Shown here piece by piece: positions 24,592 through 34,770 of a DNA stretch of 64,000 nt. The notes under the pieces are model-generated. The model ran no database searches. It was not told the origin of the DNA and saw nothing but the letters and a program-made list of their open reading frames with translations. A program made the position numbers and the translations under genes. Within the stretch, counting starts at the first letter, position 1. Every line of letters starts with the position of its first letter. The DNA lies in assembly GCF_024323335.1 (NCBI RefSeq), contig NC_066579.1:1956501-2020500 (forward strand), written 5' to 3'. The DNA comes from Lathyrus oleraceus. Its lineage: Eukaryota > Streptophyta > Magnoliopsida > Fabales > Fabaceae.

Positions 24592-26044
24592 TACAGCCAA
24601 TCAGGCATACCCCGTATGCCCATTGATCTAGTATGGCCATCATGCTTCTGCTGCGCAAGAGGCTTTGTCAGTGGGTTAGCAACATTGTCAAGTGTAGGTA
24701 CTTTACATATTTTCACACAACGTCTAAGTATGTGTTTGGATAGTTGGTGAGATCTAGGCTCCTTAGCTTGTGCGATAACACCATTGTTATCATAATAGAG
24801 ACCAATGGGATCCATAATGCTAGGGACTATGCCAAGTTTATTGATCCAAACAGCTTCCTTTGCTGCATTTAAGGCAGCAATATACTCAGCCTCAATTGTA
24901 GAATCAACAACTGCATCTTGCGTTGAACTTTTCAAGCTCACAGTGCCACCATTTAAGCAAAACACATAACCAGATTGGAATCATTCATATTAAAGCGTCT
25001 CAGCACTTTGTCTATGTACTCTGACTTAGGCCAAGCATTTCATGATCTATCTCTATAGGTTCTGATAGGTTGCTTCACCCAGGTCCTTCATAGAAAAGCA
25101 TTTCCCCAACCAAGACTTTACTTGTTGCAGGGTAGGGATATCGATTCCAATGAGTAATATGTCATCTACATATAATACCAGGAGTACGATCATGCTCCCA
25201 CTAACCTTTTTGTAGACACAAGGCTCATCTTCGTTCTTGATGAATCCATATAGTTTTACTGTTTCATCAAGGCGAAGATTCCATGAGTAGGTCACAGGCT
25301 CATCTTGATCCATGAGTAATACATCACCTTGATCAGATATCCATATATCTCAGGTAGGTGACGTATCCTGTCTGACCTACGCTGGTCTTGTTCTACTTGA
25401 GCAGGTTGCTCTTACACAACTACTTGTGTTTCCTGCTCTAATTCCTTCATAGGTGTATCAATGCTTTGTGATTCTTGAATTTCTTCAAGCTCTACTTTCC
25501 TCCCACTGGTTCCTTTGGAATTAAAATCCTTTTCTAGGAAAACTCCAGTTCGAGCGACAAACACTTTGCCCTCCGAAGGATTGTAGAAGTAATATCCTCT
25601 TGTTTCTTTAGGATACCCCCACAAATAAGCATTGGTCAGATTTGGGCTTAAGCTTAGTTGAAATTTGTCGTTTCACATAAACTTCGCAACCCCAAATCTT
25701 CATGTAAGACATATGTCGTCTCTTACCACTCCATATCTCATATGGTGCCTTTTCAACCTTTTGGATGGAACACGGTTAAGTGTGTAAGCTGATGTCAATG
25801 GTGTATGTCCTCAAAAGGAGTTTGGAAGATTGGTGTGACTCATCATGGATCGGACCATGTCCAACAGAGTTCGATTTCTTCTCTCAGATACACCCTTCCA
25901 TTGGGATGTTCCAGGAGGAGTAAGTTGGGATAGGATCCCACACTCTTTCAGATGGTCATCAAACTTTAGGATTAAATACTCATCACTTCGATCTGATCGA
26001 AGAGTTTTAATATTCTTACCTAGTTGGTTTTAACTCGTTAGGTT
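24592..26044 (-). pseudogene. pol: Copia-A integrase, RT, RNase H fragments with internal deletions
   Basis: From the protease end: a short piece of integrase around the second Asp (RSDR) and the catalytic-Glu segment (GTSQWKGVSERRN, near 25890-25930); the HHCC domain and first Asp are missing. The integrase tail GYPKETRGYYFY is at 25412-25624. RT begins only at about 25313, lacking its N-terminal half, and keeps LYVDDILLIG. After SMKDLGEA (near 25060-25085) a further block is missing before RNase H at 24965, which keeps EAEYIAALNAAKEAVW. Several stops occur. Missing blocks with retained flanks indicate at least three internal deletions. Confidence 0.88.
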
Positions 26045-27310
26045 TCACCCTTTTGTATTAATGTTATTAATAGGCATTTCAAGATCAAGGACATATAGTC
26101 CATTGTTCATTTGTGCAGTAGCATAAAATATATCATTCAAATAAATTGAGCAACAATTGTTCTTTATTATAAATGAAAAACCAAACTTGTCCAAACAAGC
26201 AATGGAAATAATATTCATGCTAATTGCAGGTACATAATAACAGTTCTCTAACTGAATTATTAAACCACTAGGTAAAGTCAATACAAAAGTTCCTACGGCT
26301 AAAGAAGCAACCTTTGCTCCATAGCCAACTCGTAGGTCGACTTCACCTTTTGCCAAATCTCTACTCCTTTTTGGTTCCTGCACATTTGTACAAATGTGAG
26401 AACCGCATCCAGTATCTAATACCCATGATGCAGAAGTAGATAAATTAATAACAAAAATACCTGAAGTTGAAGTCTCTACTTCATTCTTCTTATCTTCCAG
26501 GTACTTTGGGCAGTTCCTCTTCCAGTGTCCGGTCTTACCGCAATGGAAGCAGGTGCCTTCTTTTGCTATGTCTCCACTAGGCTTTAAAGCAGCAGTGGGT
26601 CTGGGATTGGCAACTTCCTTGCCCTTCCCCTTATCACTCTGCTTAGTGGGCCTTTTATTCTGTCTCTTTCCATTTCCGATCATCAGAATGGACTTCCCTT
26701 TTCACTTCAGATTCTGCTCGGCAGTTCTTAACATGGCGAGCAGTTCAGGAAGAGATTTGTCCATATCAATCATATTGAAATTTAGGACAAATTGACTGAA
26801 ACTATCTGGCAACGATTGCAAGATCAAATCAGTTGCAAGTTCCTTTTCGAGGGGAAAACCCAATCTCTCAAGGTTTTCCACATGCCCAATCATCTTGAGT
26901 ACATGGGGACCTACAGGGGCTCCCTCAGCTAACTTGCTTTGAAAAAGGGCTTTTGAAACTTCAAACCTCTCATGCCTTGCTTGCTCTTGATAGAGCAACT
27001 TCAGGTGTTCGATCATATCGAATGCTGACATGTTCTCATGTTGCTTTTGCAATTCTGAGTTCATGGTAGCCAGCATGAGACAAGCAGTTTCATTGGCATC
27101 ATCGACATGCTTCTTATAAGCATCTCTTTCTGCCTTAGGTGCATAATTAGGAGGTTCCTCTTCAGGAACAGGTGTCTTCAAGACATACAGCTTTTTATCA
27201 TGTTTGAGGACAATCCTCAGGTTTCAGTGCCAATCCAGAAAATTTGTCCCAGACAAATTTTCCTTATCAAGGATTGATCGCAGGATGTTGTTAGAGGTGT
27301 TTGCTGTCAT
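26045..27310 (-). pseudogene. gag-pro: Copia-A gag and aspartic protease
   Basis: Gag starts at an ATG at 27308-27310 (MTANTSNN), giving a UBN2-type copia Gag with the conserved CLMLATMNSELQ and LATDLILQSLPDSF blocks. It is broken by a TGA at 27224-27226, a likely C-to-T change in an Arg codon (from memory of related proteins). A CCHC zinc knuckle, CFHCGKTGHWKRNC, is near 26507-26550. Protease follows with WVLDTGCGSHIC near 26385-26430 and ends at 26045. There is also a stop between the Gag block (ending 26702) and the zinc-knuckle block (starting 26683). Confidence 0.88.
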
Positions 27311-28334
27311 GGTAATCTACATAAGGATTAATGAAAATATAAGTATCATTGACATATTCAATTAGGCCTTTAATTAAATATGCTCCCACTATTTTACTCA
27401 AAACAAATGACCCTCATCATTTGATTCGGAAAATCCCGTTGGAAGATTTTCTAGTGGGTCGAGATCCATATTTCACTTCGTTCTAAGTCCGCGTAGGCGG
27501 ATTACACAAAACTAGGTTATTTAGGTAGGAACTCCTTCCAATTGTATCTCATACAACTCTCGAAAATTTCAGTTGGGTGAATAACTCCTTATTCCAATCC
27601 ATCATATGGATCATTCCCAACTCTTGCTTCTAAACCTATATATAATCTTATTATAATTTGTTTAGTTAAGTTTGACCCATTGTTTTAACAGTTGGATATT
27701 ACAATTATCCCATCGCACCTTACTAATATATAGATCATGCACCTCGCGTAGGCGAAACCTACATTATCCATTACTAGTCTTGATGAGTGTTAAAACTTGG
27801 AAAGCATAAACTTAATATTTAATTTGAGGGAATTGCAATTTTTCTGATCTCACCGGCTTGTTTATCATATAAACCGTCTCTCACATGCATCAACATACAT
27901 TCACATGCATCAACATACATACATACATAATGAAACAGTTATGGCCCCTAGCGCAATTGTTCTCCCAAGCCAATGAGAGAACCTAAGCTAACCTACAACA
28001 ATCTAAGCTTCTCCAAGCAAGATCTTCAAGGTTGTCCTCCTTTGGCACTGACTTCTTTGCTTTCTTCATATCATTACATTACATGAAAGAAACTCGTTTT
28101 ACATACGAGGGAGTGAAATGAGAAAAGAAGTTACATTTGGGAGATTAAGAGAGAGGCACGACACGCAGGTCGTATTTTAAAAACCCAAAACAAAACAAAG
28201 GAAAACTAAGGCCATAACCGATCACCACAAGACAATAATAAACACTTTACTATTATTATTACTAATTCCTTTAATTAATTAAAATCAAATTAAATTTCGA
28301 CGACCGATCACACTACGCAGAGTTAGCCGGGGGT

Positions 28335-28382
28335 CCGCTGCCCGGACAGCGGGAACAGGTGTTCCGCTGCCCGGTCAGCGGA
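28335..28382. other. Two adjacent GC-rich hairpins
   Basis: CCGCTG-CCCGGA-CAGCGG at 28335-28352 and TCCGCTG-CCCGGT-CAGCGGA at 28363-28382. The same stem occurs twice with one loop base changed, in otherwise AT-rich sequence. Confidence 0.8.
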
Positions 28383-28449
28383 CGGTGGTTCGTATAAACA
28401 CTTGATACTTCAAAGCACTTTTTCTAGCCGGACGGGTGAATTTTTCCTT

Positions 28450-28720
28450 GCGTTAACCGGTTAACCATATGCGTTAACCGGTTAACACTGTTTGAAAACT
28501 TTTAGAAAATTCTTTTCTGCCTTGCGTTAACCGGTTAACCATATGCGTTAACCGGTTAACACTGTTTGAAAATGTCTTGGAAAACTGTTTTCCGCCTTGC
28601 GTTAACCGGTTAACCAAATACGTTAACCGGTTAACACTGTTTGAAAATTAAAAAAAAAATATTTCGTATTGCGTTAACCGGTTAACCATACGCGTTAACC
28701 GATTAACACTGTTCGGAAAA
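28450..28720. repeat. Array of GTTAACCGGTTAAC palindromes, 8 copies in 4 tandem units
   Basis: Four units of roughly 70-80 bp, each with two 14-bp palindromes separated by CATATGC-like or CAAATAC-like spacers and followed by ACTGTTTGAAAA. Seven palindromes are perfect; the last is GTTAACCGATTAAC. Each holds two GGTTAA half-sites, the classical GT-box core of plant trihelix factors (established); binding here is inference. Confidence 0.88.
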
Positions 28721-29115
28721 GTGTTTAGAACGCACAACTCTTGTGCAGTCAAGCCCCAATCGCATAACTCTCTGACAACACAACCCTTGTGCCGTCACTA
28801 ACCCTGATGCACCAATTTCAGACCGTCAAACACATCTCGATTGTTAATTCAGTATGACTGATCAACACGTCATTGCTTCATCATACTAATGTCGGATCAA
28901 GAAGCAAACGACCATTGATCGCTCAAAGGAAAACAATCATTGAGGGTTTGAATGAACGAAACGAGAACACTATATCATATATAATGCATTTTACATCAGG
29001 ATTACATATATCACATATATGTAACTTGATCGATCTCAATTTAACCTTTGATTCATTCTGTCTTTAATCATATTATTACAGAACAAAAACAGTTATCAGA
29101 TTCATGGTTTCGTAA

Positions 29116-29130
29116 GTGGCTCTGATACCA
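29116..29130 (-). promoter_or_regulatory. Copia-A primer-binding site
   Basis: Minus strand TGGTATCAGAGCCAC, one base inside the 5' LTR; matches the 3' end of initiator tRNA-Met, the usual primer of plant Ty1/copia elements. Confidence 0.92.
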
Positions 29131-29131
29131 C

Positions 29132-30496
29132 TGTAGGAGAATTGCCATCCAAGGCGCAGCGGAATTTAAAAATTTCTCCATTTAGTGATCCTTACGAATG
29201 GGCATGGTCAGTGATAGAATCGTTAACTTTTGTGGCGATTCAAACCTTTGGTGCAGATCTCTGATAATGATCAAAACCTTTGATATAGATCCACAGGGCG
29301 ATCACGAACGTTGAACGATGACAACGTCTCTACTCAGTCCACACGAACGGATTCATTCAATCGTAGTGCTAGCTGTTATGAATGAAGGCTTTGAGTCAGA
29401 GAAAGAGGGAAACAAAATTCCAAGTCTCTACTTGAATTTCTGTCTGAGTGGATTGGAGTGACAATGCTTCTACCCAAGGGGTTCTATTTATAGAACCACT
29501 TGTGTGGGCTTCAAGCTAAAAAGCCCACTTAAGTGTATTTTGGCCCATATCTTATAATATGCCCAAAATCACTTAAGTATTTGGTACCTTACCATATTTC
29601 GTCTCCCACTTAAGTGCACCGTACCTTACGGTGTTCCTTAGTTACTCTATCTTTCATCAATCAGTCCTTTGTGTGTGACCCTATAGGTTTTCGCGGCGTT
29701 GGCAATTATATTAAATCACGCATTTAACATAATAAACAGTGAGCGGTATCTAGCAACACATCACTGCTACCCAAGTCACGAAAATGTCATGTGATCTGAC
29801 AAAACCTCCTGTGATAATAATTATGTGTATAATTACCCCTTTGCCCTTATGTCTATATTGAACACAAGGTATAGACCGTGTCACCCTTGTCCAGTTCAAT
29901 ATTGGGCCCATAGACATTTATCCTGTTACGCAGGATGGGCAGATTCCATCTAGGACACTCATGTCCCTCAGCATGCTTTGTGGAGTACCCATCAACTGTC
30001 TTTATGGTTATCCAGTTACGGACAACGTTGGATCAGCAACAAAGCACTCGACTCTACATCTAGGATCCATAGTGGTTTCAGGTCGAAGAGTGGTATACAC
30101 TATTATCACCATGAGAATAACTTATGACACTTTGCATAACTTTCTATATAGTATTCTCATAGCGGATCAATCCGGTATAAATATTACTCCTAATATTCAT
30201 ACCTATGTTTAAGACTTGATAACTCTTTATCCATGATCCATGAGATGTGATCATCAGTCTACAAACATAATAGTCTTAATGCTTTAATATTATCCCACTT
30301 CACACTAAAGCTCGACTACGGATACTTTAAGAATAGTGTCCTTGTGTTTAATGTGTTCTCATGATTAAGTCACACTTAATACATTAACCGGACTATCTAT
30401 TCCAGGGACTTTATTAATCAACCATAATAAATAAAATGCCTTTAAATAATTCGATACAAGTACCAAAAGTATTGGCCTCTAGGGCTTACACCAACA
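29132..30496 (-). repeat. Copia-A 5' LTR (1365 bp)
   Basis: TG...CA ends, same length as the 3' LTR, PBS on its inner side, TCTAT on its outer side. Differences from the 23212 copy include positions near 29154, 29203, 29227, 29286 and 29664. Confidence 0.95.
29480..29497 (-). promoter_or_regulatory. Copia-A LTR TATA box inside an inverted repeat
   Basis: Minus strand contains CTATAAATAG within GGTTCTAT-TT-ATAGAACC, an 8-bp inverted repeat. Likely the LTR promoter; the same site is at 8090-8107 in the unit 1 LTR copy and at the matching place in the other copies. Confidence 0.65.
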
Positions 30497-30501
30497 TCTA
30501 T
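30497..30501. repeat. Target-site duplication TCTAT, right copy
   Basis: Pairs with 23207-23211. Confidence 0.92.
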
Positions 30502-31014
30502 TCCCCAGGAAGTATATCCTTGATATGTTCATCCTAACCGGTGACATATATCTTTCTTTCCCCTGCCTGAGTCTATCCTTGATATGTTCACTTTAACCAG
30601 TGACGGGTATTCTCATTCTTTTGGTATTCTACCCAGTAAAAAGGTAGTTGTAATCCCTATTTTGTTCCCCAGAGAGTTAATCCTTGATATGTTCATCTTA
30701 ACCGATGACGGGTTTTCTTCTCCTTGTGGTTTTCTACCCAGTAACCGGTTGTTGTGAATCCTACTTTTCCCCTGTGTGAAGTCTATCCTTGATATGTTCA
30801 TCCTAACCGGTGATGGATTTTCTCTTATATGGTATTCTATCCAGTAATTGATATATATATAATCCCTATTTTTGCTCCTCATCAGAGTTGATCCTTGATA
30901 TGTTCATCCTAACCGATGACGGGTCTTCTCTTTGATTGGTTTTCTACCCAGTAACCGGTAGTTGTAAATCCTACTTTGTCCCCTATTCAGAGTCTATCCT
31001 TGATATGTTCATCC
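30502..31014 (+). repeat. Rest of the Ogre-A 3' UTR: ~106-bp tandem repeat
   Basis: The phrase CCTTGATATGTTCATCC recurs near 30517, 30577, 30683, 30789, 30893 and 30998, giving a period of about 104-106 bp after the first shorter step. Each monomer also has TAACCGGTGACGG, TTTTCTACCCAGTAACCGG and a TCCCC...GAGT segment. Ends where the copia-B LTR starts. Tandem arrays in 3' UTRs are known for legume Ogre elements. Confidence 0.85.
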
Positions 31015-31621
31015 TGTAGAACAACTTCAACTTCAAATGGAAAGAAACTATAATTGGAAAGAAGTTATTCAGGGAGACAAACTTGTTCTGGCAAGAAACA
31101 ACGAAGTTATGGCATTAAACTCTCATCAAGACTAAATATCTGCCATTACTACAAACGGTCATCTTTCACCTCTATATAAAGAACGGCGAACCTCTTTGAG
31201 AGATACACCTGAACGCACAGAATTACTCTACTCTCTCTCTAATCTTTCACGAGCTTTTGCTCATAACTTGAAATCTCTTATCTGCTCTAATTGTTGTAAT
31301 ACTTGCTTTATCCTAGAAGCACTCTAGATTACAAATTCTGTTTTTACCTCAATTGTTTTAATTCCTCAAGTGACTCTGCGCAGTCTGTATACTTGAGAGG
31401 ACTAAGAGATCATTCTCTTAGACGTTGGTTGTAATAATCTTTCAAGATTAGTGGATTAAGTCCTTGTTGAAGGCGAAATCACCTTGGCCGGGTGGACTGG
31501 AGTAACTTTGTGTTATAAGCGAACCAGTATAAAATCCTGTGTGATTTTATTTTGCAAAAACGCTTATTTTCCAAAACAATTCAAACCCCCCCCCCCCCCT
31601 TTCTTGTTTTTCTCACCTTCA
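31015..31621 (+). repeat. Copia-B 5' LTR (about 607 bp)
   Basis: Starts TGTAGAAC and ends ...CACCTTCA next to the PBS. The 3' LTR is not in the window, so the ends are by inspection. A run of 14 C lies at 31586-31599. Confidence 0.75.
31171..31180 (+). promoter_or_regulatory. Copia-B LTR TATA box
   Basis: TCTATATAAA in the LTR about 450 bp before its end; a textbook plant TATA element and the probable start of the element's transcript. Confidence 0.7.
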
Positions 31622-31623
31622 AT

Positions 31624-31635
31624 TTGTATCAGAGC
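31624..31635 (+). promoter_or_regulatory. Copia-B primer-binding site
   Basis: TTGTATCAGAGC, one mismatch to the initiator tRNA-Met PBS TGGTATCAGAGC, immediately inside the 5' LTR. Confidence 0.8.
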
Positions 31636-31703
31636 TTCGGCTCTGTTATTGATTTTCAAATCAAACACTTAACCGTGTAGAGAGATCCAGAACGAGAAAA
31701 ACT

Positions 31704-33300
31704 ATGGCCCAGACAAACGAAAGAGACAGTTACAATGCTAAGCCTCCTGTTTTTGATGGAGAGAAATTCGATTACTGGAAAGATAGAATTGAAAGTTTAT
31801 TTCTAGGCTATGACGCTGATCTTTGGGACATTGTCACAGATGGATACACACCTCCTGTAACTAATGCTGGAGTTGGAGTTCCCAGAAGTAAGATGACAGA
31901 TGATCAGAAGCGCGTATTCAAGAATCATCACAAAGCCAGAACGATACTTCTCAATGCCATATCCTATAATGAGTATGAAAAAATCACCAACAGGGAAACA
32001 ACTAAGGATATACTTGATTCTCTGAAGATGACTCATGAAGGAAACTCTCAGGTCAAAGAAACAAAGGCTCTGGCTCTAATCCAGAAGTATGACGCCTTCA
32101 AAATGGAGGATGACGAAGCCATAAAGGTAATGTTCTCTAGATTCCAAACTCTTATTGCAGGTCTCAAAGTCCTAGACAAAGGATACACAACTGCAGACCA
32201 CATCAAAAAGATAGTCAGAAGCTTGCCAAAGAAGTGGAGACCCATGGTCACTGCTCTGAAGCTGTCAAAGGATCTGAACAACATCAGTCTTGAAGAGCTT
32301 GTCAGTTCCCTTAGAAGCCATGAGATAGAACTAGAGGAAGATGAGCCTCAGAAAAAGAACAAGTCTGTAGCATTAAAGTCCAGATCTGAAAGACGCAAAT
32401 CTGACAGAAATAAAGCATTCTAGGCTGAAACAGAAGATGCGGATGACTCTGAACAGGAAGATTCTGATGATGAAGAAGAATTGTCCCTCCTGACCAGAAG
32501 AGTTAAACAACTTTGGAAAAAGAGGAACAACAACTTCAGAAGACCAAGACCCAGAGGGGATCGATCAGAATCAACCTCAAAAGGTAAAACTAACAAAGAT
32601 GTTACTTGTTATGAATGTAAAGAAACAGGTCACTACAGGAATGAATGCCCCAAGCTAAAGAAAGACAGCTCCAGAAAAGAAAGCTTCAAGAAAAATCCCC
32701 TCAGAACCAAGAAGGGATTAATGGCTACCTGGGATGATAGTGAATCTGACTCATCAGAATCTGACGCTGATGAACAGGCCAATGTGGCGTTCATGGCTAC
32801 CACATCCAGGAACAGTTCAGATGAAGAATCTGAATCAGAAGAGGTATTCACTGAACTCTCTCGATCTGATTTATAATCATGCTTGTCTGAAACTCTTAGC
32901 TCATATCAGAAACTAAAACAAAAATTTAAAGCTATAAAAGGCTGTCTTGAAGAAAAATTTGAAGAATGTGGCAAACTTGAGATGACAATTCTAGAACTCA
33001 AAGATGAAAACAAAGTTTTAACATCATTAAAAGATGCAGCAAAGAAAAATTGTTTAAAACTAGAAGAAGCGTTATCTCAAGCTCCACAAACTTCAAATAC
33101 GATAATTTATAAATACGAAAAAGCCTTTCAAAAGTTTCTGAAAAATGGGATAGGTAGGAGTGTAATGGCATCCATGATTTATGGAGTCAGTCAGAACAAT
33201 AGAAAAGGAATTGGGTATGATCCTAAGGAAGATAAAACTTCTACTAGTGACCAACTTAAATCTCCATTTTCATATCACTATACACACACAAGAGCAAAAA
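31704..33300 (+). pseudogene. gag: Copia-B gag, two stops and a frameshift
   Basis: Capsid/nucleocapsid protein. ATG at 31704 follows the leader. The block FDYWKDRIESLFLGYDADLW (near 31765-31825) is typical of large copia Gags. Stops in phase at 32421-32423 and 32874-32876. The CCHC knuckle CYECKETGHYRNEC lies near 32607-32648, followed by an acidic, Ser-rich stretch (about 32735-32870) and a Lys/Glu-rich, coiled-coil-like segment (about 32900-33120). The frame shifts near 33290. Confidence 0.87.
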
Positions 33301-33696
33301 TTTGAAAATGCTAGAAAACCCAAAGTGGTAAGAAACTCTGGGAAAACTAATCAGAAAGGACCCAAGAGACTCTGGGTACCAAAAGATAAGATTGTTTATG
33401 TTGCAGATATCCTATGCAGCAAAGTTCAAACACCAGTCATGGTACCTGGACTCTGGATGCTCGCGACACATGACGGGAAGAAAGTCTATGTTCCAAAGCC
33501 TGGAACTTAAAGACGCTGGATTCGTAGGCTTCGGAGGAGATCAGAAAGGAAGGATCAGAGGCTCCGGAACTATTGGTAATGATACTCTTCCCTCTATATC
33601 TGATGTCCTTTACGTAGAAGGATTAATGCATAATTTGTTATCCATAAGTCAATTAAGTGATAACGGTTATGATGTGATCTTTAATCAAAAAACATG
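33301..33696 (+). pseudogene. pro: Copia-B aspartic protease, split by Ogre-B
   Basis: Continues from gag with a second frameshift near 33410. The active-site block WYLDSGCSRHMTG lies near 33440-33480 and the conserved LMHNLLSISQLSDNGYDV near 33625-33675. Coding sequence is cut at 33696 by the Ogre-B LTR and continues at 55815, where the two ends fit the usual order of protease and integrase. DSGC is the copia form of the D-T/S-G site. Confidence 0.88.
33692..33696. repeat. Target-site duplication ACATG, left copy
   Basis: Immediately before the Ogre-B LTR; repeated at 55810-55814. Confidence 0.95.
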
Positions 33697-34189
33697 TGTC
33701 GCATCACGCGAAAAACCGGCGGGAAAACAAGAACAACAGAGCCGCCACCGTGCGTTATTTATCCCAAAAGAGGGAAAGGAAACGCTCAGAGTAAACCTGG
33801 AAAAGAACATGGTCCCGCGACCAAAGAGGATGGGTTCGGGAGTCGGTTATGCGAAGGGAAGGTATTAGCACCCCTACGCATCCGTAGTACTCTACGGGAT
33901 CCACGCACAATAGGAAGGAAAAATGGTTGCTAAAACACTGCTCAAACACACACACACTGGCTGAAAGAGACACAGGGAAACAAACAAGACTGACTCGGCA
34001 GGATATCGCATCCTGGGCCTACTTAGTCTATCAGGCATAGACATCAGAGTCAAAGTAGTTCGGACTGGGGAAACGACACATGCTCGCTAGGATGTTGCAT
34101 CCTATGTATACGTATCTTCTCGGACGAGAGAAGAATCAGAGCATTCGTAGCTCGGCTGACACACACACCAACAAACACAGGCAAAGGCA

Positions 34190-34370
34190 AACGTGGAGCC
34201 TGAATGCCAATCACTGGACTTACATCAGCATCCGAACCAAAACGCACTCAAGAAAGCAAACATGGAGCCTGAATGCCAATCACTGGACTTACATCAGCAT
34301 CCGAACCAAAACACACGCACACTGGAACCCAAATGCCACTCGATGGACTTACATCAGCTTCCAAGCACAC
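34190..34370. repeat. ~68-bp tandem repeat in the Ogre-B LTR, three copies
   Basis: GGAGCCTGAATGCCAATCAC...GGACTTACATCAGC repeated at about 34194 and 34264, and as a diverged copy at 34323. The same array is at about 51467-51643 in the other LTR. Confidence 0.85.
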
Positions 34371-34586
34371 AACAAGACAAAACAAAGACACAGGCGCCCG
34401 GAGAGATCTGCTCATCCCCTGCCTACGTACCTCATCTGGTATGAGGATCAGGGCGACGTAGTTCCCCTACGGAGGGATACAGGACTAGCCTAACCAGATA
34501 ACAGGGGGAGACACAACTAGGGAGACTACGACTCGAGCCTAGATGTTATCATGCAAGATCATCCCTAAGTTAAGGTTTCTAGCTAA

Positions 34587-34770
34587 CTGGCACAGGGAGC
34601 CAGCCTATCCTAGTCATGACTTGCACAGGAAGCAAGCCACACACATACTTAACTTGCACAGGAAGCAGGTCAAGCACAACCTATCTTGCACAGGAAGCAA
34701 GTCTAAACTAACCCTAACTTGCACAGGAAGCAAGTCAAACAAACATACAAGCACAGGTAGCACACACTAT
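34587..34770. repeat. CTTGC-ACAGGAA-GCAAG hairpin repeats in the Ogre-B LTR
   Basis: Six related units. The first is CTGGC-ACAGGGA-GCCAG (34587-34603); the next ones are CTTGC-ACAGGAA-GCAAG; one reads CTTGC/GCAGG and the last is degenerate. Arms pair around a constant ACAGG(A/G)A loop, and the first unit has a compensatory pair change. Repeated at about 51860-52043. Confidence 0.8.

Larger units (their letters stand above)
18021..25349. repeat. Tandem unit 3 of 3 (homology ends at 25349)
   Basis: Third copy. Homology to units 1 and 2 runs 7329 bp and stops at CCATATATC (ending 25349), where units 1 and 2 switch to the junction filler but unit 3 continues into the rest of copia-A. Private differences: 21757 (C), 23090 (T), 24907 (A), 25251 (T). 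This is the unit that keeps the full copia-A insertion. Confidence 0.93.
27311..29115 (-). other. Copia-A 5' leader (1.8 kb, non-coding)
   Basis: Unusually long untranslated leader between PBS and gag. It contains a CATCAACATACATTCACATG-type microsatellite near 27887-27930, a pair of GC-rich hairpins (28335-28382) and an array of perfect palindromes (28450-28720). No ORF of note; a 64-codon ORF at 28873-29067 looks accidental. Confidence 0.75.
23212..30496 (-). mobile_element. Copia-A: Ty1/copia element, 7285 bp, both LTRs, internally deleted pol
   Basis: Flanked by TCTAT duplications. Read on the minus strand: 5' LTR, PBS, long leader, gag, protease, fragments of integrase, RT and RNase H, PPT, 3' LTR. 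Both LTRs are exactly 1365 bp; by eye they differ at around twenty positions (about 1.5 percent), so it is older than Ogre-B. Pol lacks large parts of three domains, so it could only have moved with help from another element. I cannot assign a copia lineage with certainty. Confidence 0.93.
31015..33696 (+). mobile_element. Copia-B, 5' half (LTR, leader, gag, protease)
   Basis: Ty1/copia element interrupted by Ogre-B. The LTR starts with TGTAGAAC where the 106-bp repeat breaks off. The Gag sequence resembles SIRE/Maximus-type copia elements of legumes (moderate confidence, from memory). The second half resumes at 55810. Confidence 0.85.

Noticed and set aside
28450..28720. Regularly spaced palindromes resembling a CRISPR array
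   Set aside because: Spacers are themselves repeated, the context is a plant retrotransposon leader and there are no cas genes.
34080..34493. A 137-codon ORF in the Ogre-B LTR with repeated peptides
   Set aside because: The repetition comes from the 68-bp LTR tandem repeat, and the matching frame is not kept open in the other LTR.
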